In this document: positions 1 to 8,256 of the stretch, piece after piece | Numbering within the stretch: position 1 is the stretch's first letter | Layout: each line of letters begins with the position of its first letter | Assembly (NCBI GenBank): GCA_964517125.1 | Contig: CAZFBD010000017.1 | Location: 1-64,000, forward strand | DNA: 64,000 bases | Origin: SHLQ01 sp964517125 | GTDB taxonomy: Bacteria; Actinomycetota; Acidimicrobiia; Acidimicrobiales; SHLQ01 | Reading direction: 5' to 3' | Notes under the pieces: generated by a model | The model's database searches: none | What the model was told of the DNA's origin: nothing | The model's input: only the letters and a program-made list of their open reading frames with translations | Made by a program: the position numbers and the translations under genes

Positions 1-69
1 TGGACATGACCAACGACGGTAGCACTCCGTCATGGTATTGAAACATTCAGGTCGGCGGATTCGGGTCGG

Positions 70-669
70 TCAGAGCTCGCTGAGTGCTTCGAGAAAGGCG
101 GCCTGGCGTGATTCGTCGAATCCGTACGTCAGACCAGTGGCACGCTCCAGGTCGGCCGAAATCAGCATCATCTGCGAGTTCGCCTGCACGCCAAAGGCGC
201 TCCATGTGGAGAAGCCGGCGTCCCAGAGCATGGTTGGTGTCTCGACGCCGGTCCGATCCAGAAAATCGGTTGCGAGGTCGAAGTCGTCTTGTGCACCCAG
301 GCCAATCACCTGGATGGAATCGCTGTGTTCTTGAGCAAACTGCTCAACTGCGGGACCTTCACGCAGACACGTCGGTCAATGCGGAGCGTAGAACCACAAC
401 AGGACCGGTCGATCTCCGGTCACGGCATCGCGCAACGAGGTGATCGAGCCGTCCTGGACGTTCAGAACCTCGACGTCGCGGGCGTCATCGGCCGGCTGGA
501 GCAGGTCAATGTTTGCCTCGCCGATCGAGGTGATGTCGGCACCGGCGGATTCGCCAGAGGCCGCAGCCGAGGTCTGTGTTTCCACAGCTGAGTCACCGCC
601 GCAGGCGGCCAAACCCAGTGCAAGTGCAGGCGCGACCACGAACATGGTGCGCAAACGAGAAGTATCCAT
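70..669 (-). CDS. TlpA/thioredoxin-fold lipoprotein, probable selenoprotein (UxxC)
   Basis: Read straight through an in-frame TGA at 376-378, this is one 199-residue protein. Residues 1-23 are a lipoprotein signal ending in a lipobox (LAAC, Cys23), followed by a Ser/Ala/Gly-rich linker. The redoxin fold begins near residue 65. The active-site stretch reads WFYAPH-[TGA]-PTC, so the TGA replaces the first Cys of the usual CxxC and gives Sec98-P-T-Cys101. Clear homologous-looking sequence continues after the TGA (GPAVEQFA, then ETPTMLWD with a cis-Pro-like TP) to a normal TGA at 70-72. Family knowledge: extracytoplasmic thiol-disulfide oxidoreductase. The alternatives are a TGC-to-TGA mutation or sequencing error, which would make it a pseudogene. 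No Sec-insertion genes lie in the window. Confidence 0.7.
331..366 (-). promoter_or_regulatory. candidate bacterial SECIS hairpins downstream of the in-frame TGA
   Basis: On the coding strand, directly 3' of the TGA, CTGCG (366-362) pairs with CGCAG (352-348) around a 9-nt loop, TGAAGGTCC. Counting from the first base after the TGA the loop starts at +15, and it has a G at its second position. These properties resemble the published bSECIS consensus (a short stem, a G in the first two loop bases, loop 16-37 nt from the UGA). A second perfect 7-bp hairpin, TTGAGCA-GTT-TGCTCAA (347-331), abuts it. The fit is by eye only. Confidence 0.45.
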
Positions 670-740
670 GCACGTGCCAACCCGCCCACCGCCTCGGGTA
701 TTCGGAAAATTCGGGAATTTTCTGCCCCTACCAGCGGCGC

Positions 741-1586
741 TCAATGCGGACCCTCGACCGTCACGAAGTCGATGAGTTGTTCCACCGCTCCGACCATGGG
801 TTGTTCCAGGTCCCGGAACGAGTTCGCCTGGCCGAGCAGCTGCTTCCAGAAGGCCCCCGGGTGGCCGTGAAATCCAAAGGACTCCATGATGCCGCTCTTC
901 CAATCGGTGCCCATGGGAATGGTCGGCCACGCCGCGATACCAAGCGATTCGGGTTTGATCGCCTGCCACACGTCGACGTAGGGATGACCGGTGATCAACA
1001 CGTCGGGGTGGTTGATCACCGCCGCCTCCCGACTCTCCTTGGACCCCTCGACCAGATGATCGAGCAGAATTCCAAGCCGTCGGCCCGGCCTCGGCTGGAA
1101 ACGGGCGACTCGGTCTGCAAGGTCGTCCATGCCTTCGAGCTGCTCCACAACCACACCTTCGATTCGGAGATCTTCTCCCCAGACCTTCTCGATGAGCTCG
1201 GCATCGTGCATACCCTCGACCCAGATCCGGCTCGGACGTGCGATCCGTGCCGGAACCTTGCCGACATCAACAGACCCCGACGCGGTGAACTGCAGCGATT
1301 CATTCTGCGCGACGGGCGCAGGCTGGCGAAGCGAGATCGGCTTGCCGTCGATCATGAATGCGCCGTCGCGAGGGGCAATGGCGTGATCGCGGCCATGACG
1401 ATCCCGCAACACGACCTGCTGCGGCTTGAAGGAGACGATCGCTCCCACGACTCCGGTCGCCCGGTATTCGACGACAACACCCATCTTGGCTTCCACCGCT
1501 GGATAGCTCGGCCTGGTATGGCGCGCGGCGTTGACGTCGAGGGGCTCGGACAGAATTCCGTCGTTCACGACACGACGGTAGGCCAC
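741..1586 (-). CDS. DUF3097 family protein
   Basis: The 281-residue protein matches my recollection of the actinobacterial DUF3097 family. It has an N-terminal small beta domain (MGVVVEYRATGVVGAIV, then VVLRDRHGRDHAI) and a C-terminal TOPRIM-like part (RIWVEGMHDAELIEKVWG, then HPDVLITGHPYVDVWQAIKP). The start is GTG at 1584-1586. The 34-nt gap to the upstream CYTH-like gene suggests co-transcription. The biochemical function is unknown. The acidic EGxxD and DxLxxGHPYVD patterns suggest a metal-dependent nucleotidyl-transfer or hydrolase fold, which is inference. Confidence 0.85.
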   Translation of the reverse strand: MAYRRVVNDGILSEPLDVNAARHTRPSYPAVEAKMGVVVEYRATGVVGAIVSFKPQQVVLRDRHGRDHAIAPRDGAFMIDGKPISLRQPAPVAQNESLQFTASGSVDVGKVPARIARPSRIWVEGMHDAELIEKVWGEDLRIEGVVVEQLEGMDDLADRVARFQPRPGRRLGILLDHLVEGSKESREAAVINHPDVLITGHPYVDVWQAIKPESLGIAAWPTIPMGTDWKSGIMESFGFHGHPGAFWKQLLGQANSFRDLEQPMVGAVEQLIDFVTVEGPH

Positions 1587-1620
1587 GGACGGGCCGCGAT
1601 GGCCGACGCTGTGCGGTCGG

Positions 1621-2268
1621 TCAGAGTTCGGAGTTGATGGCGACGTGCATGGGAAGGTTCTGGTCCTTCTTCAGCCCGAGTTCCTTGCGGAGCGCAATGA
1701 GGCTCTCGAGGTCATCGCCTTCGATGGCGATCGTCTGCAATCGTTCGCACGATCCCTGGATCTCGATCTCGGTTCGTTCGGCTCGGATGGCGCCAACCCG
1801 GTACCTGCGGCGGCGTTTGGTGACGAACACGGGCCGTGGGCCATCGTCGTCGAGCCGTGCCACCTGCTTTGGCAGGTTGTAGCTCTTGCCTCGTGCGGGA
1901 CGATCCAGACGGAGATCCTCGAACAGCTCGTCGAACGGCGCAGGTGCGCTGTCGGCGTCTTCGTGCCACGTGGTGGTCCAGCGTTCGAAGCCCTTCTTGG
2001 ACCCAACCAGTTCCTTGACCTTCAGCGAGCGGCCGCGGACCTTGGCGTTCCAGGTGGGATCGTCGACGAGGAAGTAGCAGTCTTCGATCTTCTCGACGGT
2101 TGCTTCAGACGCAAGCTTCTCGAGCTTGCGGCAGGCCTTGCGATGCTCGCCCCAGACGCGGTATTCGTACCGCGCATCCGCCGATGCGTCGCCTCCGTCA
2201 TCTTTGCTGGTTTTGCTGCTGTTTTTGCCGCTGTTGTGCGTGCGATTCGTGTCTTTGGCCTTGGCCAT
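1621..2268 (-). CDS. CYTH-like (triphosphate tunnel) domain protein
   Basis: This 215-residue protein has a Lys/Asp/Ser-rich leader of about 30 residues. It then shows a pattern typical of CYTH proteins: an acidic opening strand (YEYRVWG), a DCYF strand, alternating basic residues (AKVRGRSLKVKEL), KRRRRYRVG, and late acidic strands (ERTEIEIQG, then TIAIEGDD). CYTH enzymes bind triphosphates in a charged beta-barrel, for example thiamine triphosphatase and class IV adenylate cyclase. The substrate cannot be read here. ATG at 2268 is preferred. A GTG 33 nt upstream (2301) is possible. It is divergent from the herA-like gene. Confidence 0.6.
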   Translation of the reverse strand: MAKAKDTNRTHNSGKNSSKTSKDDGGDASADARYEYRVWGEHRKACRKLEKLASEATVEKIEDCYFLVDDPTWNAKVRGRSLKVKELVGSKKGFERWTTTWHEDADSAPAPFDELFEDLRLDRPARGKSYNLPKQVARLDDDGPRPVFVTKRRRRYRVGAIRAERTEIEIQGSCERLQTIAIEGDDLESLIALRKELGLKKDQNLPMHVAINSEL

Positions 2269-2383
2269 GAGGACACCGCTTCCGTCGAACGTGGGTTCCA
2301 CTCTAGCTCAGAATCGTCCATCCCGGGTGCCGGTACGGTCCGTGGGCTTCGCGGCCGGCATCGGCAGTAGAGTTCGGGGTTCG
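2269..2383. promoter_or_regulatory. divergent intergenic region, CYTH-like / herA-like
   Basis: This 115-bp space separates two divergently transcribed genes and must hold the promoters of both the DUF3097/CYTH operon and the HerA-SbcDC operon. I see no convincing -35/-10 pair or operator palindrome in it. Confidence 0.4.
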
Positions 2384-4105
2384 ATGGACGACACGACACT
2401 TTCCGGGCCAGCCGACGCCATGGTCGGCCGGGTTCTCGGCACCGACGAGGCCACACCGCTGCAGTTCTGGGTGGCCATTGCCGAAGGTGCGCACCTGCAA
2501 CTCGACGACGTCGTGGCCCTGGACCGGATCATGCCCACGGGCGAGAAAATCTCCATCTACGGCATCGTGAACCAGGTCCGTGCCCGGCACGAAGGAGCCA
2601 CGTTCGACAGCGACGTCTTCCTCATTGCCGAGGGTGTACTTCCGGCCGAAGTCACCGAAGCTGCGCTGGTTCAGGTGACCCGAATCGTTCCGGAGACGTT
2701 CGTGCCGCCGCTGCCGGGTTCCGAGGTCCGACGGGCCACCGACGACGAGCGAGACGCGGCGCTCGACTTCGACAGTGTGGGTCGGCGCCTGCCCGCCGGG
2801 CTGAGCCGCGAGAACGAGCCCATCTTCCTCGACCTCGACTTCGTCGACGGGACGAAGGGCGCGCACATCAACATCAGCGGCATCAGTGGTGTCGCAACCA
2901 AGACCAGCTACGCGACGTTCCTGCTCTACTCGTTGTTCACGTCCGGCGTGCTCGGGGCCGAGGCCGCCAACACGAAGGGCCTCATCTTCAACGTGAAGGG
3001 CGAGGATCTGCTGTTCCTCGATGCGCCCAACGGCCACCTGACCCGCGACCAGGCCGACCGGTACGCACACCTCGGTCTGGAGCCAGCGCCGTTCCGCAGT
3101 GTGGGCATCGTCGCACCGCCTCGCAAGGGTGACCCCAACGCCACCCCGGCCACGGGTGCTCGCACCGTCGGGGTGAACCCGTTCTTCTGGACCCTCGACA
3201 CGTTCTGCCGCGATGGCCTTCTTCCCTTCCTCTTTGCCGATGCTGAAGACGAGCGCCAGCAGTACACGATCGTCGTGCAGTCGGTCGCCGCCCAGCTCAC
3301 CGCGGCGACACGAGGCGCCCCGTCGTCCGACGGCGCCGTGCGCATCGAAGGCGTCACCATCCGCACCTTTCGCCAGCTGGTGGGCTTCATCGAACGCAAG
3401 TTGATCCCGGACGATCCCGAGGCTTCGGTCGATCAGAAGTGGACGGGTCGTGCGGTGAGTGGCGGCAGCATCAATGCCTTCGTCCGCCGACTCAGCTCCT
3501 CCGTCCGCCACATCGAACACCTCATCCGCGCCGACATCGACGACGCCCCCACCTTCGCTCTCGACCTGGACCGCAACCAACTCACCGTGGTCGACATCCA
3601 TCAGCTTCACGACCGGGCGAAGCGGTTCGTCGTGGGTGTGGTCCTGCGCCAGGCGTTCGACGCCAAAGAACGCTCGGGGGTGGCGAAACCGCTGCAGTTC
3701 ATCGTCCTCGACGAGCTGAACAAGTACGCGCCGCGGGACTCATCCAGCCCCATCAAGGAAATCCTCCTCGACGTCGCAGAGCGGGGCCGCTCCCTCGGCA
3801 TCATCCTCATCGGCGCCCAGCAGACGGCCAGCGAAGTCGAACGACGAGTTGTCGCCAACAGCGCCATTCGAGTGGTCGGCCGCTTGGACACCGCCGAGGC
3901 TGGCCGGGACCAATACGGGTTCCTCCCCGGCGTACAGCGCCAACGGGCCACCATCCTCAAGCCGGGAACCATGTACCTGAGCCAACCCAGGTTGCCGATT
4001 CCGCTCCTCATCGAGTTCCCGTTTCCAGCCTGGGCCACCCGCGCTGCCGAAGCAGGAACACTCACCGGCGAAACGGAATCGGGAGATCCGTTCAGCGGAC
4101 TCTGA
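2384..4105 (+). CDS. HerA-like bipolar DNA translocase / DUF87 ATPase
   Basis: The protein is 573 residues. It has an N-terminal HAS-barrel-like region (MVGRVLGTDEATPLQFWV, near residues 13-30) and a Walker A loop in the variant form GISGVATKTS near residue 165-174. Walker B is FIVLDELNKYAP, with D443 and E444. GRLDTAEAGRDQYGFL lies further on. HerA-family hexamers pump DNA ends for the NurA nuclease, with Mre11-Rad50. The ATG at 2384 is chosen because the HAS-barrel begins just after it. The stop overlaps the sbcD start by one base (TGATG), so translation is coupled. The NurA-like gene four genes on supports the assignment. Confidence 0.85.
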   Translation: MDDTTLSGPADAMVGRVLGTDEATPLQFWVAIAEGAHLQLDDVVALDRIMPTGEKISIYGIVNQVRARHEGATFDSDVFLIAEGVLPAEVTEAALVQVTRIVPETFVPPLPGSEVRRATDDERDAALDFDSVGRRLPAGLSRENEPIFLDLDFVDGTKGAHINISGISGVATKTSYATFLLYSLFTSGVLGAEAANTKGLIFNVKGEDLLFLDAPNGHLTRDQADRYAHLGLEPAPFRSVGIVAPPRKGDPNATPATGARTVGVNPFFWTLDTFCRDGLLPFLFADAEDERQQYTIVVQSVAAQLTAATRGAPSSDGAVRIEGVTIRTFRQLVGFIERKLIPDDPEASVDQKWTGRAVSGGSINAFVRRLSSSVRHIEHLIRADIDDAPTFALDLDRNQLTVVDIHQLHDRAKRFVVGVVLRQAFDAKERSGVAKPLQFIVLDELNKYAPRDSSSPIKEILLDVAERGRSLGIILIGAQQTASEVERRVVANSAIRVVGRLDTAEAGRDQYGFLPGVQRQRATILKPGTMYLSQPRLPIPLLIEFPFPAWATRAAEAGTLTGETESGDPFSGL

Positions 4106-5268
4106 TGCGGCTTCTGCACACCTCTGACTGGCATGTTGGCAAGCGGATCCGCGGCCATTCACGTCACGATGAGCACGAGGCCGTGCTCGCGGAAATCGTC
4201 GCCATCGCGGAAGAACACCTGGTCGATGTCGTCCTGGTCGCCGGCGACCTGTTCGAGACAGCATCACCTCCACCCGAGGCCGAGGATCTCGTCTATCGGA
4301 CGCTTCTGGCCTTCGCCCGAACCGGAGCGCATGTCGCCGTCATCGCTGGCAACCACGACAACGCACGCCGCCTGGCGGCTGTTCGCCCGCTTCTGGAGCT
4401 GGGCAACGTGCACCTCCTGACCGATGCTGTCGGGCCGGACGACGGAGGTGTTCGCACCCTGGACATCGATGGGACCGCTCTGAACCTGGCCCTCCTTCCA
4501 TTCGTGTCGCAGCGCGGCATCATCCGTGCCACCGAACTGATGGACCGCGCCGCGTTCGAACATGCCAACGTCTACGCCGACCGGATGCGCTCGCTGCTCG
4601 ACCTCCTCAGCCGGCAGTTTCGGCCCGACGCGGTCAACGTGATGATGGCGCACGCGTTCGTGCAGGGTGGCAGTATCGGTGGCGGCGAACGCCTCGCCCA
4701 CCTCGTCGAGGAGTACGCCGTGACGGCGCAGTCGTTTCCGGCGAGTGCCTCTTATGTGGCACTGGGGCACCTGCACCGTGCGCAACGCATCGCTGGTCCG
4801 GCGCCCATCCACTACTGCGGATCGCCTCTGCAGCTGGACTTCAGCGAGGCGGACCAACGCAAGCAGGTCAACGTGATCACGGTTGAACCCGGAGCGCCCG
4901 CGGCCGTCGACGCGGTTCAGCTGTCGGGTGGTCGCCCCCTCCGCACGATCTCCGGAACGCTCGACGACGTTCGGGCCATCGCCGAAGAAGACGCAGCCGA
5001 CTCGAACCCCGCCTGGCTGCGGGTCCGGCTCGACGAAGCCCGTCGAGCGGACCTCGCCGATGACGTCCGCAACCTGCTGGGCGACCGAGTCGTCGATGTG
5101 CAGATTGTCCGGCCCGATGAAGAAGCCGTCAGTCGGCCGGAACGACGAACCGGCCGCGACCCTGTGGAACTGTTCTCTGACTACCTCGACGAACTCGGTG
5201 TGGAAGACGAACGTGTTCATGCGTTGTTCGTCGAGCTGCTGGAGGACGAGTTGGGGACCAGCGCCTGA
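4105..5268 (+). CDS. sbcD: SbcD/Mre11 exonuclease subunit
   Basis: This 387-residue calcineurin-like phosphoesterase carries all the metal-binding motifs in order: LHTSDWHVGK, VAGDLFE, IAGNHDN, MAHAFV and LGHLHRAQ. These are the Mn2+ ligands of Mre11/SbcD nucleases. The capping and C-terminal DNA-binding regions follow. Its length is usual for SbcD. It starts inside the stop of the HerA-like gene and its own TGA overlaps the sbcC ATG, giving a three-gene coupled chain. Its role is 3'-5' exonuclease and hairpin endonuclease activity with SbcC at double-strand ends. Confidence 0.95.
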   Translation: MRLLHTSDWHVGKRIRGHSRHDEHEAVLAEIVAIAEEHLVDVVLVAGDLFETASPPPEAEDLVYRTLLAFARTGAHVAVIAGNHDNARRLAAVRPLLELGNVHLLTDAVGPDDGGVRTLDIDGTALNLALLPFVSQRGIIRATELMDRAAFEHANVYADRMRSLLDLLSRQFRPDAVNVMMAHAFVQGGSIGGGERLAHLVEEYAVTAQSFPASASYVALGHLHRAQRIAGPAPIHYCGSPLQLDFSEADQRKQVNVITVEPGAPAAVDAVQLSGGRPLRTISGTLDDVRAIAEEDAADSNPAWLRVRLDEARRADLADDVRNLLGDRVVDVQIVRPDEEAVSRPERRTGRDPVELFSDYLDELGVEDERVHALFVELLEDELGTSA

Positions 5269-7649
5269 TGCGCCCGGTCCGCCTCGAGCTCAAGGGGTTC
5301 TCCACCTTCCGGGACCAAACCGTCGTCGACTTCTCCGACCTCGATCTGGTTGCCTTCGTCGGACCCACCGGTGCTGGCAAGTCCACGATCATCGACGGGA
5401 TCATCTTCGCCCTGTACGGCTCGGTGGTCCGATACAAGGCGAGCAACCTCGTTGCACCAGTGATCAACCAGCTCGCGACCGAGGCACGCATCCGTCTGGA
5501 CTTCGCCATCGGGCCAATCGAGTACACGGCAGTTCGAGTCGTTCGGCGCACCGCCAAGGGAGCCACGACCAAGGAAGCCAGGCTCGAGTCCGACGGCGAA
5601 GTACTTGCGGGAAACGCCCGTGAACTCGACGAACAGATCGAGGATCTTCTGGGGCTCACATTCGACCAGTTCACCAAGACGGTCGTGCTCCCGCAGGGCG
5701 AGTTCGCCCGCTTCCTGACCGAGACGCCGGAGGCCCGACAAAGCCTGCTGCGTCGCCTCCTCGGGATGGAGCTCTACCGGTCGATGGGCACAACGGCGCG
5801 CGAACGGGCCCGTACTGCGGACACGAAACGAACAGCTCTGGTGGAGCAACGCGACGACCGCGACGTCGTGACCTCCGAAGTGGTCGCTGAAGCCGCCGGA
5901 GCGTTCGCGAGCCTCTCGGCTCTCCAGGGGGTGATCGCTGATGAGATCGACGCGGTCACGTTCGCTGAGGCCGAGGCAGCTGCAGCCACCGATCAGGTCG
6001 GCACGGCCGAGGAACAGTTGGAGCTCCTGCTTGCGTTGAAGGTTCCGGCAGCTGCCGGGCGGTTGGAGAAAGCCATCGCCAAGCTCGAGGACAAGCGGTC
6101 CGCTGCGCAGGAGGCGGCCGAGGCCTCTGCCGTGCAACTTGCAGACGCAAAGGATGCGGTCGACGAGCTCCCTGCAATCACCGATCTGGAACGTCTCCTC
6201 GAGCTGCACGCAGAAGCGAACGACATCGACGGCCGCGCCTCTGACGCCGTTCGTGACGCAACCACCACGGGCTCGGCCGCGGAAAAGGCGACCAAGGCCG
6301 AAGCCAAAGCCACAACGGCGCTCGGGGAGGCCGAGGCGAAGCGGAACGACGCCCGCATCCGAGCCGGTGCGGCAGGCCTGCGGGACGCACTCATCGCCGG
6401 CGAGGCCTGCCCGGTGTGTGACCAGGTCGTTGAGCAGCTTCCGGATCACGATGTTGTCGCTGAGCTCGAGACCCTCGACGCCCAGGTCGACAACCAGCGA
6501 GCGGTTGCAGACCTTGCTCGAACCGAACGCCGCGACGCCGAAGCCGCCCACGCCCGAGCCGAAGCAGAGGTTGCGTCGTTGGAGAACCGACGTCGTGACC
6601 TGAACGAGGCCCTGGACGGGGAACCCGATCTCAAGGCCACCACGAGCCAGATGCGCGCTGCACGGTCGGCACAGACCAGCCTGGACAAGGCGCAAGCGAA
6701 AGCCGAGCGGGCCCTGGCCGATCTCCAGGCGGTGGATGCCTCCTCCACCGAACTCGATGCAGAATCGTCTGCGCTCCGACGTGATCTGACCGCGGCCCGG
6801 GACGGCCTGGCTCCACTCGATCCGCCGGCACCGTCGGAGGAGTCCATCACCGCCGATTGGTCTGCACTCGTCGAGTGGAGCGGCACCGTGACGGCCGAGG
6901 TCCGAGCCGCCAAGAAGGCAGCCACCGCAGAGGCCAAGGCTGCCAGCAAGCGGGTCACGGACCATCAACGAGTCATCGACGACCTCCTCGCCCCTCACAC
7001 AGACGGCCATCGCCCCGACGATCCCGTGGCCTGGCTTGCGGCCGAAATCGGACGTTCTCAGGCGCACGTCGAATCGCTCGAGCGGGAACAGGCAGCGCAA
7101 CAGAAAACCAACGACCGCATCGACGCGCTGCAGACCGAATCGAATGTTGCGGGAGAGCTCGGCCGGCTCCTGAATGCCCGCGGCTTCGAACAGTGGCTCA
7201 TGACCGACGTCATGCACGCGCTGGCGGAGCGAGCAACGGAACGACTCATCGAACTCTCGGGCGGCGCCTATTCGCTCCTCACCGATGGGACCGACTTCAG
7301 CATCCGCGACCACCGCAACGCCGACGAGGTCCGCGGCGCCCGAACCCTGTCCGGAGGCGAGACCTTCCTGGCAAGCCTCTCTCTGGCGCTCGCCCTAACC
7401 GACAACATCGCATCGCTGGCATCCGAGGGTGCTCCGGCCATCGAGTCGATGTTCCTCGACGAAGGTTTCGGCACACTCGACGCCGAGACCCTCGACGTCG
7501 TCGCGTCCGCCATCGAGGAGCTCGGAGCCGAGGGCCGGATGATCGGCCTCGTCACCCACATCCGAGATCTGGCCGACCGCATTCCCGTGCGTTTCGAGGT
7601 GGCCAGAACGCCAAACGGCTCCACCGTCACCCGGACTACGCTCGATTGA
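5268..7649 (+). CDS. sbcC: SbcC/Rad50 SMC-like ATPase
   Basis: The 793-residue protein has an N-terminal ATPase half with Walker A GPTGAGKST (residues 32-40) and the Q-loop region VVLPQGEFARFL. Long Ala/Glu/Arg-rich coiled coils flank a zinc-hook CPVC (Cys381, Cys384). The C-terminal half has the ABC signature TLSGGETFLASLSLALAL, Walker B MFLDEGFGTLD and the H-loop VTHI. The coiled coils are short for the family, which often exceeds 1000 residues, but no domain is missing. It pairs with SbcD to tether and process DNA ends. The start overlaps the sbcD stop (TGATG). Confidence 0.95.
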   Translation: MRPVRLELKGFSTFRDQTVVDFSDLDLVAFVGPTGAGKSTIIDGIIFALYGSVVRYKASNLVAPVINQLATEARIRLDFAIGPIEYTAVRVVRRTAKGATTKEARLESDGEVLAGNARELDEQIEDLLGLTFDQFTKTVVLPQGEFARFLTETPEARQSLLRRLLGMELYRSMGTTARERARTADTKRTALVEQRDDRDVVTSEVVAEAAGAFASLSALQGVIADEIDAVTFAEAEAAAATDQVGTAEEQLELLLALKVPAAAGRLEKAIAKLEDKRSAAQEAAEASAVQLADAKDAVDELPAITDLERLLELHAEANDIDGRASDAVRDATTTGSAAEKATKAEAKATTALGEAEAKRNDARIRAGAAGLRDALIAGEACPVCDQVVEQLPDHDVVAELETLDAQVDNQRAVADLARTERRDAEAAHARAEAEVASLENRRRDLNEALDGEPDLKATTSQMRAARSAQTSLDKAQAKAERALADLQAVDASSTELDAESSALRRDLTAARDGLAPLDPPAPSEESITADWSALVEWSGTVTAEVRAAKKAATAEAKAASKRVTDHQRVIDDLLAPHTDGHRPDDPVAWLAAEIGRSQAHVESLEREQAAQQKTNDRIDALQTESNVAGELGRLLNARGFEQWLMTDVMHALAERATERLIELSGGAYSLLTDGTDFSIRDHRNADEVRGARTLSGGETFLASLSLALALTDNIASLASEGAPAIESMFLDEGFGTLDAETLDVVASAIEELGAEGRMIGLVTHIRDLADRIPVRFEVARTPNGSTVTRTTLD

Positions 7650-7701
7650 TGGAAGTCACCAACGACGCCGAGCCAGCCGATGAACGGACCGGAGCCTGAA
7701 A

Positions 7702-8244
7702 ATGGGACGAGCCTTCGACACGATCACACCCCAGATGCGCGAATTCATCGAACGTCAGCACATGTTCTTCGTGGCAACGGCGCCGACCTCGAATGGAAGG
7801 GTCAACCTTTCGCCGAAGGGGTACGACGCCTTTCGAATCCTGGACGACAACCGGGTCTGCTATCTGGACCTGACCGGAAGTGGAGCGGAGACCATTGCCC
7901 ATCTTCGCGAGAACGGCCGCATCACGTTCATGTTCTGCGCATTCGAGGGAAAGCCCAACATCTGTCGTCTGTACGGAACAGGCAGAGTCCTCCGATCGGG
8001 TGACGATGAGTTTGCCGACCTCCAGAGACTCTTCGGCCCGCACGACGGCACGCGTGCGATCATCGTTGCCGACATCGACCGCACCTCGAATGCCTGCGGC
8101 TTCTCGGTGCCGTTCATGGACTTCGTCGAAGAACGCGAGACGTTGAACAATCATTGGGATGGCAAGGCCTCCGACGAAATGGCCGAGTACTGGGCGAAGA
8201 AGAACGCAACCTCCATCGATGGCCTGCCCGCCGTCGACGGCTAG
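7702..8244 (+). CDS. pyridoxamine 5'-phosphate oxidase family (FMN-binding split-barrel) protein
   Basis: This 180-residue protein has the split-barrel pattern seen in PNPOx-like proteins: FFVATAPTSNGRVNLSPKG near the N-terminus, then VCYLDLTGSGAETIAHLRENGRIT and a GTGRVL strand. The family binds FMN or, in some members, F420 or heme. Many members are uncharacterised reductases or oxidases. It sits 52 nt after sbcC and 12 nt before the NurA-like gene, so it is probably carried in the DNA-end-processing operon. Whether it has a repair role or is a passenger cannot be told from sequence. Confidence 0.8.
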   Translation: MGRAFDTITPQMREFIERQHMFFVATAPTSNGRVNLSPKGYDAFRILDDNRVCYLDLTGSGAETIAHLRENGRITFMFCAFEGKPNICRLYGTGRVLRSGDDEFADLQRLFGPHDGTRAIIVADIDRTSNACGFSVPFMDFVEERETLNNHWDGKASDEMAEYWAKKNATSIDGLPAVDG

Positions 8245-8256
8245 GACACGCAACCC

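Noticed and set aside
5217..7313. 698-codon open frame antisense to sbcC
   Set aside because: It is a GC-rich frame shadow. The plus strand has all Rad50 motifs in order, and the antisense protein has no recognisable domain.
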